Assembly (NCBI GenBank): GCA_905178155.1
Contig: CAJINV010000004.1
Location: forward strand, 528,969 to 592,968
Reading direction: 5' to 3'
DNA: 64,000 nucleotides
Source: Amoebophrya sp. A120
Lineage: Eukaryota > Sar > Dinophyceae > Syndiniales > Amoebophryaceae
A program made the position numbers and the translations under genes. A model generated the notes under the pieces. That model was given only the letters and a program-made list of their open reading frames with translations, was not told where the DNA came from and searched no databases. Shown here piece by piece: positions 1 to 15,000 of this stretch. Each line of letters starts with the position of its first letter. Position 1 is the stretch's first letter.

Positions 1-3000
1 GTCACTGCGTTATCCCAGGGAACCTGGAGCTTCCTGATTGCGGGGAACATGACAGGATTGCCCTTCGACCAGATCGAAAATGACGAATTCAAAGTGCAGT
101 CGGTGGGGAACACCACCGCGGCAGAGACGATTGTTTCTATCATGTGGCGGTTCGGGGTCCGGTGTGATAGTGCTATGCAAGTCAAATTCGACCAGGCCTG
201 GAACCCGGTGGGGTTGACGGCGAACGAGACGGCCTCTTACACGAAAAGGCTGAACGCGACGGTGTTCAATGCGGGGATTCAGGGCGTGCAAGTGGGGAAG
301 ATCACGGCCGTCGCCGTCCCGCCCACAACAAGCACGACCACCACGACCACTATCACGCTTGGGGAGGTCGTTCGGGCGTTTGACTTGGATTTCACGGTGG
401 ATTCGAACATCATCAGCGACAAAAACGACTTGCTGACCAACCAGGTCTTGCTCGATGCGCTGGCGAAGGGGTCCGCGGACTTCTTGAACAGCAACAACCT
501 GGTGAACACCAGTGGCCTCGCGGAAATCCGGAACCAAACTTTGACCCTCCGCGCAGGCGCGAGTCAGAGTGGGGACTACCTCGAAACGGTGTCGCAGTTC
601 ACCCTAGCGGGGGACAGCGCCACTCTCGGGTCGATGCCGGGCGCTTGGCCAGCGGGGACGCTGACGACCGCGTTGACCGAAGCGCTGCAACAAGCGATCA
701 ACGCGACCGTGATTGCGGCGAACATTGCTGGCGTGAAGGTGGGGAAAATCGCGCCGCTACCGGCGCCGACCACGACCACCACGACGACGACGACAAGCAC
801 CAGCACCACTACAACGACCACGACCACCACGACAGAAGCGTTAGCCCTCCGCGAGTTCGAGCTGAAGTTAACGGTTGACGACAGCTTGGATATCGACGAA
901 ACCTTGAAGAACACCACGTTAGTTACTGCGGTCGCGAAAGGGTCGCTGGCATTCTTGGTGAACGCGGGGATGACGGAATTGAATTTCACCCAGATCGAGA
1001 ACCAAACGCTGACTTTGAAAACCGCGAATCCATTCTTGCTCCTAGAAAACGGCCACAGGGTTTCGAAGAAGGCCGTCTACGATGTTGTCTCGAAGTTCGG
1101 TGTGCGGGGTGACAGCCCAACGCTGACCGCCTTGGACATTGCGTGGGACCCGCAGGGGCTGAACAGTACAGAGTTGACGGATCTTTCCGACCGGATCAAA
1201 ACCGCGGTTCTTAACGCCGGGGTCTCCGGGGTGCAAGTCGGGGACATCACGCCCCTGCCTGCGCCGACGACCACCACGACCACAACCACGACAACCACCA
1301 GTACGACCACGACGACAACCACGATCGGAATCGCTTACCGCGAGTTCGATCTGGACTTCACGGTCGACTCGAACGTGATTGCGGACAAGAACACGCTCTT
1401 AACCGACCCGCAATTATTAGACGCGATTTCCGAGGGTAGTTTGGAGTTTATGAAGGCCAACGGGTTGGTGGTCACGACGGCGAACAACGGGTACAGTGCG
1501 CAGATCGAAAACCAAACTCTGAGCCTGAATCCGAGTTCCAGCAATACTATCGCTGGCTATCTGGAAACGGTGTCCAAGTTCGGCCTTCGTGGTGGGAACG
1601 ATTCGATTGCGAGTATGCCGACCGCCTGGCCGGAGCAGACGTTATCGGATGCGCAATTGGAGGAGTTGTCGAAAAAGATCAACGAGTCCATGATCGCCGC
1701 CAACATTGCCGGGGTGCAACTCGGCAAGATCGCGCCAAAACCCGCACCGACGACGACAACAACGACGACGACCACCACGTCGACCACCACGACGACCACG
1801 ACCACTTTCGGCATCGCGGAGAGGATTTTCGATCTCGATTTCACGATCGACTCCGCGCAAATCCCCGACAAGACCGCGCTGTTGACAAACCAAAACCTGA
1901 TTTACGCGGTAGCGGAGGGTGCTTTGAACTTCATGAAGGCGAACGGCTTCGTCAACACGACAGGGACGGCAACTCTGGAGCACCAGGCCTTAGAGGAAAG
2001 AGCAAACAGCACGACCGGGAATGAGTTTTTGGAGACGCAGGCGAGCTTCCGCATCAAGGGCGACAACTACACGATCGACTCCATGCCTACGGCCTGGAAC
2101 CCGGTGAACTTGACCGATGCTGTATCAAATGCAAATGTGTCTGGGTCTGCGAGATAAATGCGAGACTTGTCATGCTAGTCTGGCATGACTCTGAGCTCTG
2201 TATTGCGTGGCCGCAAACAGCTCCTCTGGCCTGGCATGCAAAAACGCAGTTCCTCATGCGGAATACGCAACTCAGAACTACGGAAATAAAACTTGTCATG
2301 CTGGGCAGCGCATTACAGTGCGCTTACTGTTTCCTTCCACGCGTCACAAGTTCTTTCCAGACCCAGGCATATTTGCGATGCATATGCGGAATCTGAGTCG
2401 TTGACCAACGCGGTGAACGCGTCTGTGATCAACGTCAATATTCCGGGCGTCAAAGTCGGGAAAATCCAGTCCCAGCCCGCGCCATATCCACAGGAAATTT
2501 CCCGTACACGTACAAATGCGGTCTCTGCATGACAAAACTTGGCTTCGATCCTCATTTAGCATGACAAGTTTTACGCTCCAAAGTGGTGAAATTTGTGATG
2601 CATTTTGTACATGCACGGGAAATTTGTATTGCATACGCCAACGACCACGACGACAAGCACCACGACAACGACCACCACAACCACCGTGACCGAAACCACG
2701 ACGTCAACCACAACGACGACGCTCGCGGTCTACTACCGCCAGTTTGATCTGACTCTGCAGATTGATACGGCGGTCACAGGTGTCACGGTGGATACGACGC
2801 TGCAAAATCAACAGTTAATCGATGCGGTTGCGAAGGGAAGTCTCGACTTCTTGGTCGGCTCCGGAATGTCCGGCTTGACCAGTTCTCAGGTTGAGAACCA
2901 AACGCTCACGCAGAAGAACAACACGGGGAACAGCTACACGGTGTTATCGAAGTTCGGCGTCCGGGCGGATTCGAGCACTCTCGCGGCCCTCGATGTCGCG

Positions 3001-6000
3001 TGGGACGCGAACGGGCTGGACCAGACAGATATCGACACTTTAGAGGATAAGATCAACGCCACGGTGCTTGCTGCGAACATCGCCGGCGTGAAGGTCGGAC
3101 CGGTCGCGTCTTTGCCGGCGCCAACGACGACCACGACGACGACGACCACCACGACGACGACCACGACGACCACTTTCGGCACTGTGCTCCGGGAATTCGA
3201 TCTGACGTTCACGGTTGACAGCAGTCTGATTGCAACCAAGAACGATTTCTTAACCGATCAGAATCTGTTGGATGCTGTTATGAAAGGCTCGCTCAAGTTC
3301 ATGACGGACAATGGATTCGTGAATTCCACCGGCGAGGCGACCGTGGTGGACCAAAAGCTCGAGCTTGCCGCCAGCAACAACGCCACAAGCCAATACCTGG
3401 AAACCGTGTCCAAATTCGGCATCAAGGGTCCCCAACCGACGTTGGACAGCATGCCGTCCGCCTGGCCGGCGCAAACGCTGACCGACGCGCAGACCGACGC
3501 TCTGGCGACGGCAATCAATGAAACCGTGATCGCGTCGGGGATCAGTGGCGTGAAAGTGGGCAAGATCGCGCCGAAACCAGCGCCGACGACGACCACAACA
3601 ACCACGACCTCCACGACGACAACCACTCTGGGTCTCGCGTACCGGGAATTTGATCTGGATTTCACGGTGAATTCGACCATTATCAGCAACAAAACTTCTC
3701 TGCTGACCAACCAGCCGCTGTTAGATGCCATCCTTGCTGGGTCGCTTTCCTTCATGAAGGGCAATGGATTTGTGAACACGTCTGGTCTCGCCACCGTGTC
3801 GCACGAAACCATCACGCTGCACCCGGACAACAACGCCACGGGCGACTACTTGAAGACGATTTCGAAGTTCGAAATTCGCGGGGACAACGACACGATGACG
3901 AGCCTCCCTTCTGCCTGGCCGGCGGCGACGTTGACGGATGCGCAGGTGGACGAGTTGCAGATGGCGATCAACACGAGCATGTTGTCCGCCAACATCCCCG
4001 GCGTGAAATTGGGGGAAATCGCACCGAAACCCGCACCGACGACGAGTACCACGACGAGCACAACGACCACCACGACGACAACCACCACGACCACGACGAC
4101 GACAACCACCACGACGCTGGGAATCGCTTTCCGGCAGTTCGATTTGGACCTGACCATCGACGAAAGCATCAACCAAACGGCTCTGTGCTTAGATCAAGAC
4201 CTTTTGGACGCGGTCGCGCAGGGTTCGGTGGATTTCCTTATTCAGGCGGGAATGTATCAAATGTAAAAATGTCTGGGTCTGGAAACTTGTGATGCTGGGT
4301 GGCGTCTCATCATGAGGCCACAAATGCTGGCTCAGCATGACAAGTTTCTGAGCTTCTAGGTGTTGCCTATTCTGCATGACAAACTGCGTTCCTGCATCAC
4401 AGAAAAACTGAGCTCTTGGGTAACGTGCATGACAGATTTAAGAGTCATGCCAGACAAGCATGACAAACATGCATTCTTCCAGACCCAGACATTTTTACAT
4501 TTGATAGAATGAGTAGTCTTTCCATGAACGAGATCGAGGATCAAACGCTGACCATCAAAAACTACACGGCGATGCTGTTGCAGCTAGCCGGTCAAGCGGG
4601 TAGTAGTATAACTGGTAGTCAACAAGCGGCCTTCGAGGCAACTTCCTCTCTGGTGGAAACGCAAGAAACCTCTGTCCGGATTGTCCAAGAGTTCAACGCG
4701 AGGACCGGTATCCACAGTAAATTTCCCGTACACGTACATATGCGGTCTCTGCATGACAAAACTTGGCTTCGATCCTAGTTTAGCATGACAAGTTTGACGC
4801 TCCAAATTCGTAGAATTTGTGATGCATCTTGTACATGTACAGGAAATTTGTATTGCATAACCGGGAAATACTCGCAACGAACCCGGCGCATCCGCAAACG
4901 CGCTTACCTCCAGGTCACCTCCAAATTCGGCGTCCGGGCGGATAACCAGACGTTGGAAGATTTGAAGGCCGCGTGGAACGAGCAGGGGCTGAGTCAGTCC
5001 GATCTGGACATTTTGACGGAAAAGCTGAACACCACCATCAAAAATTCCGGCGTTTCCGGGGTCAAGGTCGGGAAGATCCAATCTCTACCCGCACCAACTA
5101 CGACCACCACGACGACGACCACGACCACGACGCTCCCCATGTCGGAGAGGCTGTTTGACGTAGGTTTTACCGTGGACACTTCGATCATCGCGGATAAGCT
5201 GGATCTGCTAACAAATCAAGCTTTACTCGATGCGGTTGCGAAGGGGTCGGTAGATTTCCTGAAGGCAAACGGCCTGGTGAATGTCACTGGCACCGCGGTT
5301 TTGGAATCGCAAACGCTGACAGAAAAAGCAGGTGGGTCCACGGACGCTGATTACCTCGAAACCGTTTCCAAATACGTTCTTCGCGGAGACACCACCGTGC
5401 AGAACAGCATGTTGACCGCGTGGCCGGCAGGTAATTTGACTGACACGCAGACGCAAGCGCTTGCGAAGGCGGTTAACGAGAGTGTCGTCGATGCGAATAT
5501 TGCAGGCGTGCAAGTCGGGAAGATTTCGCCTCTACCCGCCCCGACAACGACCACAACGACAACTACAACGTCGACGACCACAACCACCACGACGTTGCCG
5601 ACACTGCAATTCGGCGGGTCGATTTCGTGTTCTGACCCGGATCCGAATGTGTGCGCATCGAACCCCGACCTAGTGAACGCGATGGCAAGTGGTACGGCGA
5701 CCTACCTCGCGCAGTCCATTCCGGGCACCACCGCGAGCGACCTGCAGAACTTCAACCTGGCGGTGTCCAATCCCTTCCTGTTTTTGGCAAGGGCCAGGAT
5801 GATTCTCAGCTCGATGAGAAATTCCGTGTCCGTGGTCGCCTCCTTCCAGATCGCAGTCCCCGCTTCCTCCCAGGGCGCGGTGAGCTCCGCCTTCCCGGCC
5901 GCGGGGTTGCCGGCATCCGCGTTGGCGTCGCTGTCTTCCGCGGTGTCGAGCGCGGTTGCAGCCGCAGCGATCCCCGGGATCGGCGTGCAGTCATTGGTTT

Positions 6001-9000
6001 CCATGCCACAGCCGGGCGCAGCGACGACGACGTCTACCACGACGACGACCTTGCCCCTCGCGTTGCGGCAGTTCGATCTCGATTTCACCGTGGACACGAA
6101 CATTTATCCAGATACGAGTGTGTTACTTACCGACGCAGATTTGCTGTACGCGGTCGAGCAGGGTAGTTTGGACTTCATGAAGAACAACGGGCTGGTGAAC
6201 ATCACCGGCACAGCGGCTATGGAGAACGTGACTTTGGAATTAGGTCAAAATTCCTCCACCAACACGTCCTATCTCGAGACCGTCGCGTCCTTCGGCATGC
6301 GGGGGGACAACGAGACGCAGAACAGCATGGTGTCGGCCTGGCCCGCGGGGACTTTGTCGACCGCGCAGGTGGACGCACTGGCAAAGGCGATTAACGCGAC
6401 TTTAGTGTCGTTGAACATCCCAGGTGTGGAATTGGGACAAATTGCGCCCTTACCGGCGCCGACGACCACGACGACAACCACAACCAGCACTACGACAACC
6501 ACCACGACCACGCTGCCGCTCGGCTTGCGGCAGTTCGACATTGATTTGACGATCGACGATAGTGTCATAATCGCTGCCGACGCCGTGGTGAACGACACGC
6601 TGCTCGACGCTGTTGCGCAGGGGTCGGTGGACTACTTGGTGGATGCTGGGTTGTCCGATTTGAACATTAGTTACATCGAAAACCAAACACTGACGATAAA
6701 GTCCGAGAATGCGACCACAAACGTCGTGAAAGTCACAAGCGCCTTCGGCATCCGCGGTCCGAGCTCGATGCAAATGGCGCTAGATTCCGCTTGGGACCCG
6801 AGCGGCTTGGACGACGCGCAGTTGGAATCCTTGGCAACTGCCGTGAACAAAACCGTGATTGATTCGGGTATGGAGGGCGTGAAGGTTGGTGCGATTGTTT
6901 CTCTACCAGCACCGACAACGACCACTACCACGACCACCACCACGACGACAACCACGCTAGGTCTGGAGCTCCGCGAGTTCGATCTCGATTTCACAGTCGA
7001 CAGCAGCATATACCCAAACACAACGGATTCGCTCACCGATCAGGACTTGCTCGACGCGATCATGGAGGGGAGTTTGACCTTCATGGAAGACAACGGGTTT
7101 GTCAACACGAGTGGGCTGGCGCAAGTCGAGAACCAAACGCTTACCTTGAAACCCGGAGCGAACACCACAGGCGACTACTTGGAGACGGTGTCCAAGTTCG
7201 GCATCCGCGGCGATGTCGACACGATCGACTCTATGCCGACGGCCTGGCCCGCGCAGACGTTGACGGTATGAAGGCTCACAACTCTCCTTCCCCCGCATTT
7301 GTCATGCAAAATACCTAATCCACACCTTTGCCTTTAAGCGTGGCCAATGGTTTGACATCTCCGGTCCGCGGCACTTGCCTTTTTCGTCCGTGCCGCAGGT
7401 AAGGCACAAATGGTCCAGCCTCGCCTGTCCGGGTGGGGTTGCGGCTTAAGGGAGAGTCTCGCCCCTTAGCCCAAAGGGGTGCGTCGTCTCTTCCGTGAGA
7501 GCAAAAACTTAAGGCGTAAAATGGGTCGGGTCCTGGATCGTTCTGTATGTTGGGCTGTCGCGCTCGGCTAGCTGGCCGGGCTGTACTGATCAGGTGTGGT
7601 GGGTAGCTCCCGACTGGTTGGCACTTTTATTGGGGCGACTTGCCGTGGTAGCGCTCGGCTTTTGTATGTTGAGGTCGCCGAAAGTGCTTCCTCGCCCACC
7701 CCCCGGGGAGGGGATCCTTGACCTGTGGCGCTGGGTGCGGGTGTCCACTACATGATGATGATGAAGCACTCTGCGCATGACAAGTTTTGAACCCCCAAAT
7801 AGGACTACATTCCAATTACGGATTTGTCATGCAAAAGCTACATTTGTGGCATTGCTTCTGTTGCTGCTCATGCTATACAAATGAGGGGAAGTAGGGGGAG
7901 CTGTGCACTCTCATAGACGGATGCGCAGTTGGATTCCCTGGCGAAGGCGATCAACGACAGCATGATCGCGAGGGCTATCGACGGGGTGGAGCTCGGGAAG
8001 ATCGCGCCGAAACCAGCGCCAACGACGACCACCACAACGACGACCACCACAACGACGACCACAACGACCACGACGACCACCACGACAACCACGTTTGAAA
8101 CCGTGTTGCGGGAATTCGATCTCGATTTCACGGTGGATTCAGCGGTGATTCCCGATAAGAACACGCTGCTGACTGACGATGAGTTGTTAAATGCGGTCAT
8201 GGAGGGTTCTTTAAAGTTCATGAAGGACAACGGCCTGGTCAACGATACTGGGGAGGCCACTGTGGAGAACCAGACCCTCTCTCTCGCGCCAAACGCAAAC
8301 GCGAGTGGTGATTACCTCGAGACGGTTTCTCGGTTCGGCATCAAGGGACCAAATGAAACCAGCACTTCCATGCCGACCGCGTGGCCGCCAGCGACCTTGA
8401 CGGATGCGCAGCTTGAGGATTTGTCGAAAGCCATCAATGAGTCCATGATAGCAGCGAACGTCGCCGGGGTGAAAATCGGAAAAATCGCCCCTAAACCCGC
8501 TCCAACGACCACCACGACTACCACCACCACGACAACGACCACCACGACCACGACAACCACCTTCGAGACGGTTTTGCGGGAATTTGATCTCGATTTCACG
8601 GTCGACACCGCGGTGGTTTCCGATAAGAACACTTTGCTCACAGACCAGGCGCTCCTCGACGCGGTGATGGCGGGGTCTTTGGACTTCATGGAAGACAATG
8701 GATTCGTGAACACCACGGGAGAGGCGACAGTAGAGAACCACACACTTTCGCTCGCCCCGAACGCGAATGCGAGTGGTGACTACCTCGAAACCGTTTCTCG
8801 GTTCGGCATCAAGGGTCCGAACGACACAATCAGCTCCATGCCCTCTGCCTGGCCCGCGCAAACGTTGACGGACGCGCAGTTGGATTCTTTGGGAAAAAAG
8901 ATCAACGAGTCGATGATCAATGCGAACATTGCTGGGGTGAAAGTCGGAAAAATCGCGCCCAAGCCAGCGCCAACCACGACGACAACGACGACCACTACGA

Positions 9001-12000
9001 CCACCACCACCACTTTCGAGACGAAGTTCCGTGCGTTCAACCTCGATTTCACGGTGGACCCGGCCGTGGTCGCCGACAAAATGGACTTGCTGAGTGACCA
9101 AAATCTGATCGACGCGATCATAGACGGGTCGCTCGACTTCTTGAACGCCAATGGAAACTTCGACAATTCGACCGGGGAAGCGACGGTTGAAAACGTCACC
9201 TTCAAGCAGGACCCGAACGCGACCAGCACTGGAGACTACTTGGAAACGGTGGTGAAGTTCGGAATCAAGGGTCCAGAAACAACCATTGACTCCATGGCAG
9301 CCGCCTGGGACCCGGCAAATTTGACGCAAGCCGAGCTGGACAGCCTGTCGGACGCGATTAACCAAACGGTGGAAGCCGCGAATATCGTCGGCGTTGAAGT
9401 CGGGAAAATCGTGCCGCAACAGGCGCCGACGACGACCACGAGCACGTATGAAATGCAAAAGTATCGTACTAGGATGAATTGCATTACAAATTTTCTCAGC
9501 ATGAGAGCTGGAATTTGTCATGCTGTTTTACCTTAAGGACAAGATTTGTCATGCATAATTGCAATTAGTACGAGTGCGATACTTTTGCACAGGATAGCAC
9601 CACGACCACGACGACCACGACCCTTGGAAGGAGGCTCCGTGAGTACGATTTGGATTTGACGATTGACGACACCGTCATCTCTGACAAGTACACGCTCGCG
9701 ACCAACACAGCGCTGTTGAACGCGTTGAAGAACGGGTCCGCGACGTTCTTGCTGAATAACGGGTTGGACAACTCGACGGGTACTTTCAGAATTTACAACC
9801 AGACGCTTTCTATTGTCACGGCGACGAACGTATCAACTGCAAATATGTCTGGGTCTGGAAGAGTGTTTCTTGTCATGCTACATCTGCATCGTGGAATAAA
9901 TTTGTGTTGCATGATTACCAAAAGAGGTCCACTTTTCAACAAGTTTAGAGGCAGTTTCTCATGCAGGAGAGGCATGGTAGAGATCTCACAGAGCCTGTCA
10001 TGCTAGGCAGTGCATACCAGACCGTGTGGGTCATGGAAAACCTGCATGGCAAACGCGCATTCTTCCAGACCCAGACATTTTTGCATTTGATAGAACGCCA
10101 ACGCCACGTCCGAATATGTGGAGACGGTGGCCGCCTTCGGCATCAAAGGCGACAATGTCACGATTTCCACGGTGGATTCCGCTTGGGACCCCGCCAGTCT
10201 ACACGGCGAGGAGGCGAACGAGTTGTTAGACGCTCTGAACGCGAGTGTCATCGCCGCAAACATCCCGGGCGTGCAGGTGGGGCAGATCGCACCAAAGCCG
10301 GCGCCGACGACCACCACCACGAGCACGACCACGACAACGGAAGCGCCGACAACCACAACGACGACAAGTACGACCACCACGACCATATGGAAGTGTCAGG
10401 ATGGAAATCGTCAAAGTTGAAATAGTTTGTGATGCATAAAATGGATGCCAATTGAAGCCCAGTTTCCAACTGGCGCATGACAAATTTTTGTAGAGCCTCA
10501 GTCCAGTTTGTCACTCTGTTTGGGTAAGGGCGGCGCCTTTTGTCATGCTACTTTAGCAGCTCTATTTCTACACCTCGACAGGCCTACAATCTGCCTCCCT
10601 TGCGTCTTCTGGAATAGAGACAGTTTTTGCGTTGCATTTTATGCATGACAAATCATTTCAACTTGGTCGATTTCAATCCTGACACATCCATAGACCACCA
10701 GCTCTACGTACGGAGCGCAGCTGCGGCAGTACGACATCGATTTCACGATTGACGACGCCGTGATCGCGGATAAAAACACGCTACCGACCAACGAACCACT
10801 GCTCAACGCGTTGAAGGCGGCAGCTAAAAAGTTCCTGAATGCGAACGGCCTGGATAATTCCACCGGGACGATCAAGATCGAGAACCAAACCCTGACGATC
10901 TCCGCTCCGTCTTCCGGCACGGCCGCGAACATCGTGGAGACTGTCGCCGTATGCATTGCAAATATGTCTGGGTCTGAGGGTGCTAACTTGTGATGCTGTC
11001 TTTGGATTCCAAAAAAGTCTGTATTGCATGACTAAGTAGCAAGAAGAGTCCAGCTCGTGCAGCTACGCGTGGAGGGCATTTCTCATGCGGTAGAAGCATC
11101 ACAAAGTCCTCTAAAAATCTGTGATGCTAGGGCATGCATCACAGACGTCATGGCTCATGCAACAGGTAGCCTGACCCCAAATGGCAATGATCATTGGGAG
11201 CAGCAGAGCGCAGCAGGACCCCGGGACTGCAACAGCTCGCCCCTGTTTTAACTTAGAATCACGCAGTGCTCCGAGTATGCCACTACCTCGACCCCTCAAG
11301 AAAAGAAGTAGCCCCCCCAACTACAACACCGCCGTCCGCGATCAGGATACGACTTGTACTAACCAACATTGTACCAACCGAGATCCCGCGGGGCACAGGG
11401 TCTGGGCGGCTCGAAGCAGAACGTGCAGCACAAGCGGGAGACAACACATCCAAAGGTGGGGATGGTCTCAGGTCGTTCAGGTCCGCCAAGGGTTGCGTCG
11501 CGCTATCAGGGTTTCGCCAACTCCGCGGGGGCGTTGCGGGTAACTCCCTAAAACACCAAAACCGGCAGAAATTAGGGCCGGCAGTCCGGGTAATTGCTCA
11601 CCAGTCGTTTTGTATGACGAACCAAGAGGTGCAACGCGAACAGATAGGCATGAATTTAGCATCTCCGGCTGGTAGAGCAATCGGCTACCGAGGTACGTCA
11701 GGGGGCGTAGCTACATCAATCAATCAATGCAAAATATGCATGACAAGCCTGCCAATCTTCCAGATCCAGAGACTTTTGCATTTGATACGCTGCGTTTAAA
11801 GTCACGGGCAACGATTCGGCCATGGCGACGGTTCTGTCTGCCTGGCCGGCGGCGGGATTGACGGGTAGCAAGGCGAATGAGTTTTTGTCGGCACTCAATT
11901 CTTCCGTGATCTCCCGGGGTGTTGCGGGCGTGAAGGTTGGTCAGATCACGATCCAACCCGCCCCGACCACCACGACAACGACTACCACGACGACCACCAC

Positions 12001-15000
12001 CACGACAACCACCACGACGACGATCGCGCCACAGCTCCGGCTATCCTGTGCAAAAGCATCGTACTCGTAGAAGTAATTGCAGTCATGCATGACAAATCTG
12101 GTTCCTTAGCTTATTCAGCATTACAAATTTCATTTTTCCTTCTGGAAAAATTTGTAATGTAATACTATTTCTACTAGTACGATACTTTTGCAATGCATAC
12201 CGGCAGTACGACATCGATTTCACGGTGGACCCCGCGATTATCAGCGACAAGGCTACCCTGGCGACGAACACGCAACTGCTGCACGCCTTGGCGAAGGGTG
12301 CGCTGGATTTCATGAACGCAAAGGGGCTGGACAACAGCACGGGCACTACGATGCTGAAAAACCAAACGCTGACCATCACGCAGTCGGGGACGTCAACCAA
12401 CCCTGACTCACTGGAAACGGTGTCTAAATTCAAAATGACCGGTGACTCCGACGCGATGCAATCCGTCATTGACGCCTGGCCGCCCGCGGGGCTGACCGGG
12501 AACGGGGCGAATGAGCTGCTGGCAGCCATCAACAGCTCGGTGATCGCGGCGAACATCGATGGGGTGAAGGTCGGGCAGCTGGCACCGCTGCCCGCGCCGA
12601 CCACCACTACGACCTCCACTACAACCACGACAACCACCACGACGACGACGACCACCACCAGCACCGAGGGGTCGGAGATCCGCCAGTTCGATTTGGACTT
12701 CACGGTCGATGATAGTATCGTCTCAGATAAGAACACGCTTGCTTCGAACACAGAATTATTAAAAGCGTTGCTGAAAGGGTCGAAAGACTTCTTAGAAGCG
12801 AACGGGTTTGACAATTCCACCGGGTCCGCGAAACTTTCGAACCAAACCTTAGAAATCGTCCCGCCGGCCGCCGGCACGACGGCGGGGGACGATTATCTCG
12901 AAACCGTCAGCAAATTCACGGTCCAGGGGGACAACCAGACCATGACGAGCCTCCATGCCGCGTGGTCGGTTGCCGCGCTCACCGGGGCGAAAGCGAACGA
13001 ACTGCTGGATTTCGTCAACAAGAGTGTCGTTGCGGCAAGTCTTCCCGGTATTTTCGTCGGCAAGCTGGCACCGTTGCCGGGAATCACCACTACGACGACC
13101 ACCACGACAACGACCACGACGATCACGACCACCGTCACAACGACGACTGCGACGACCACTACCACTGTGGGCGAGACGCTCGTCTCCCGGGAATTCGGCA
13201 TGCAGATTGAGGCGGATGATGAATCTGTGCTGCAAGACCCGGCTATGGTGTCCGCGGTTGCGGACGGTGCGCTCAAGTTCCTGCAGGACGGAGGTTTGGC
13301 CGGCGCGACGAAGGACGATATCAAGGATCTGAAGCTGACCGTAACCGGCAGCACGGTTCTCCTCGGGACGTCCATGCAAATGCGGATCAGCGGGAAGACG
13401 AAGCAGACGAAGCGATCCACTAAAGCGGCGTTGGATGTGAAGACCAGCTTCTCCGTGGCGGTAGACCCCAGTGAAGTCGCGGCGCTGGATGCCGCGTGGC
13501 CGCCAGCGGGATTGGACACGTCTGCTTTGTCCAGTCTCGGCGACGCGGTGTCGAACTCCGTCGCGGCAGCGGCGTTGCCCGGCGTGGACGTGAAGGGGGT
13601 GACCTCCATGGTGGCACCTAGCACGACCACGACCACCACGACTACAACCACCACGACGGTCGGGAAGCAAACACGCCAATTCGATCTGGACTTCGGGGTC
13701 AACACAACGGTCATTTCGGACAAAAATACGTTGATCACGAATGAAAAGCTGTTAGCTGCTTTGCTGAAGGGATCAGTGGACTTCCTAACTCAACACGGAC
13801 TGGACAACTCGACCGGAAAAGCGGTTGTCGGGAACCAAACTTTAACCGCCGTCCCTCCGGCGCAGGGTACAAGTGGCACACCGGACTATTTGGAAACGGT
13901 GTCGAGCTTCGACATCAACGGCGACACGCAAGTGATCGACAGCGTCTTGAATGCGTGGCCGATCACGGCTTTGACCGGCACGAAAGCGAACGACTTACTC
14001 ACCGCGTTGAATTCTTCCGTTTTAGCCGCGAACATCCCGGGCGTGCAGATCGGGAAGCTCACCCCGAAAGCCGCGCCGACCACGACCACAACGTATCAAA
14101 TGCAAAAATGTCTGGGTCCTCTGGAAGAATGCGCGATTTGTCATGCAGCTTTTCCATGACCCCTGAGGTCTGGAATGCAGGACCTAGCATGACAGATTCT
14201 GCGCGATCTCTCTCATGCCTATCCTGCATGAGAAACCCCCTCCCGACTTGGTCAAAACTGGGCGACTTTTGGTAATCATGCAACACAGACTCTTGCATGC
14301 TTCAGAGTTAGCATGACAAGTTGCATTCTTCCAGACCCAGACACTTTTGCATTTGATACAACGACGACCACCACGACGACGGAGCGGTTCGAGCTTCGCC
14401 AGTTCGATTTGGATTTCACTGTCAACAAGACCCTGCAGCCAGACCCGGACGCGTTGCCGCAGAACCAGAAACTGCTGACCGCTATTGCGGAGGGTTCACT
14501 AGAATTCTTGAAAGCGGGCGGGTTGACGAATTTGACTGTAACGGGCATGCTGTCCAAAACCTTGACGATCGTGAGCACAAGTTCCTCCTGGTTCATGCTG
14601 ATCGAAATCGAGGAGAAGTTCGGGAAGAAGAAGGAGAATGTGTATCTCGAAACGGTCTTCAGCTTCGGCGTATCAAATGCAAAAATGTCTGGGTCTGGAA
14701 AGTGGTAACTTGTGTTGCTGTCTGTGGATTCCAAACAAATATGTATTGCATGACTAGCAAGAGGAGTCCAGTTTTTGCCACGGCGAGCGGGCATTTCTCA
14801 TGCGGAACAGGCATCAGGAAGCCCTCTCAAAACCTGTGATGCTAGACCATGCATTACAGACCTCGTGGGTCATGGAAAACCTGCGTGACAAATCTTCCAC
14901 TCTTCCAGACCGAGACATATTTGCATTTGATACGGCGTGAAGGGAAGAAACGCCACCATGGACCAATTGGAAGCCGCCTGGCCGGCTGCGAATTTGGATG

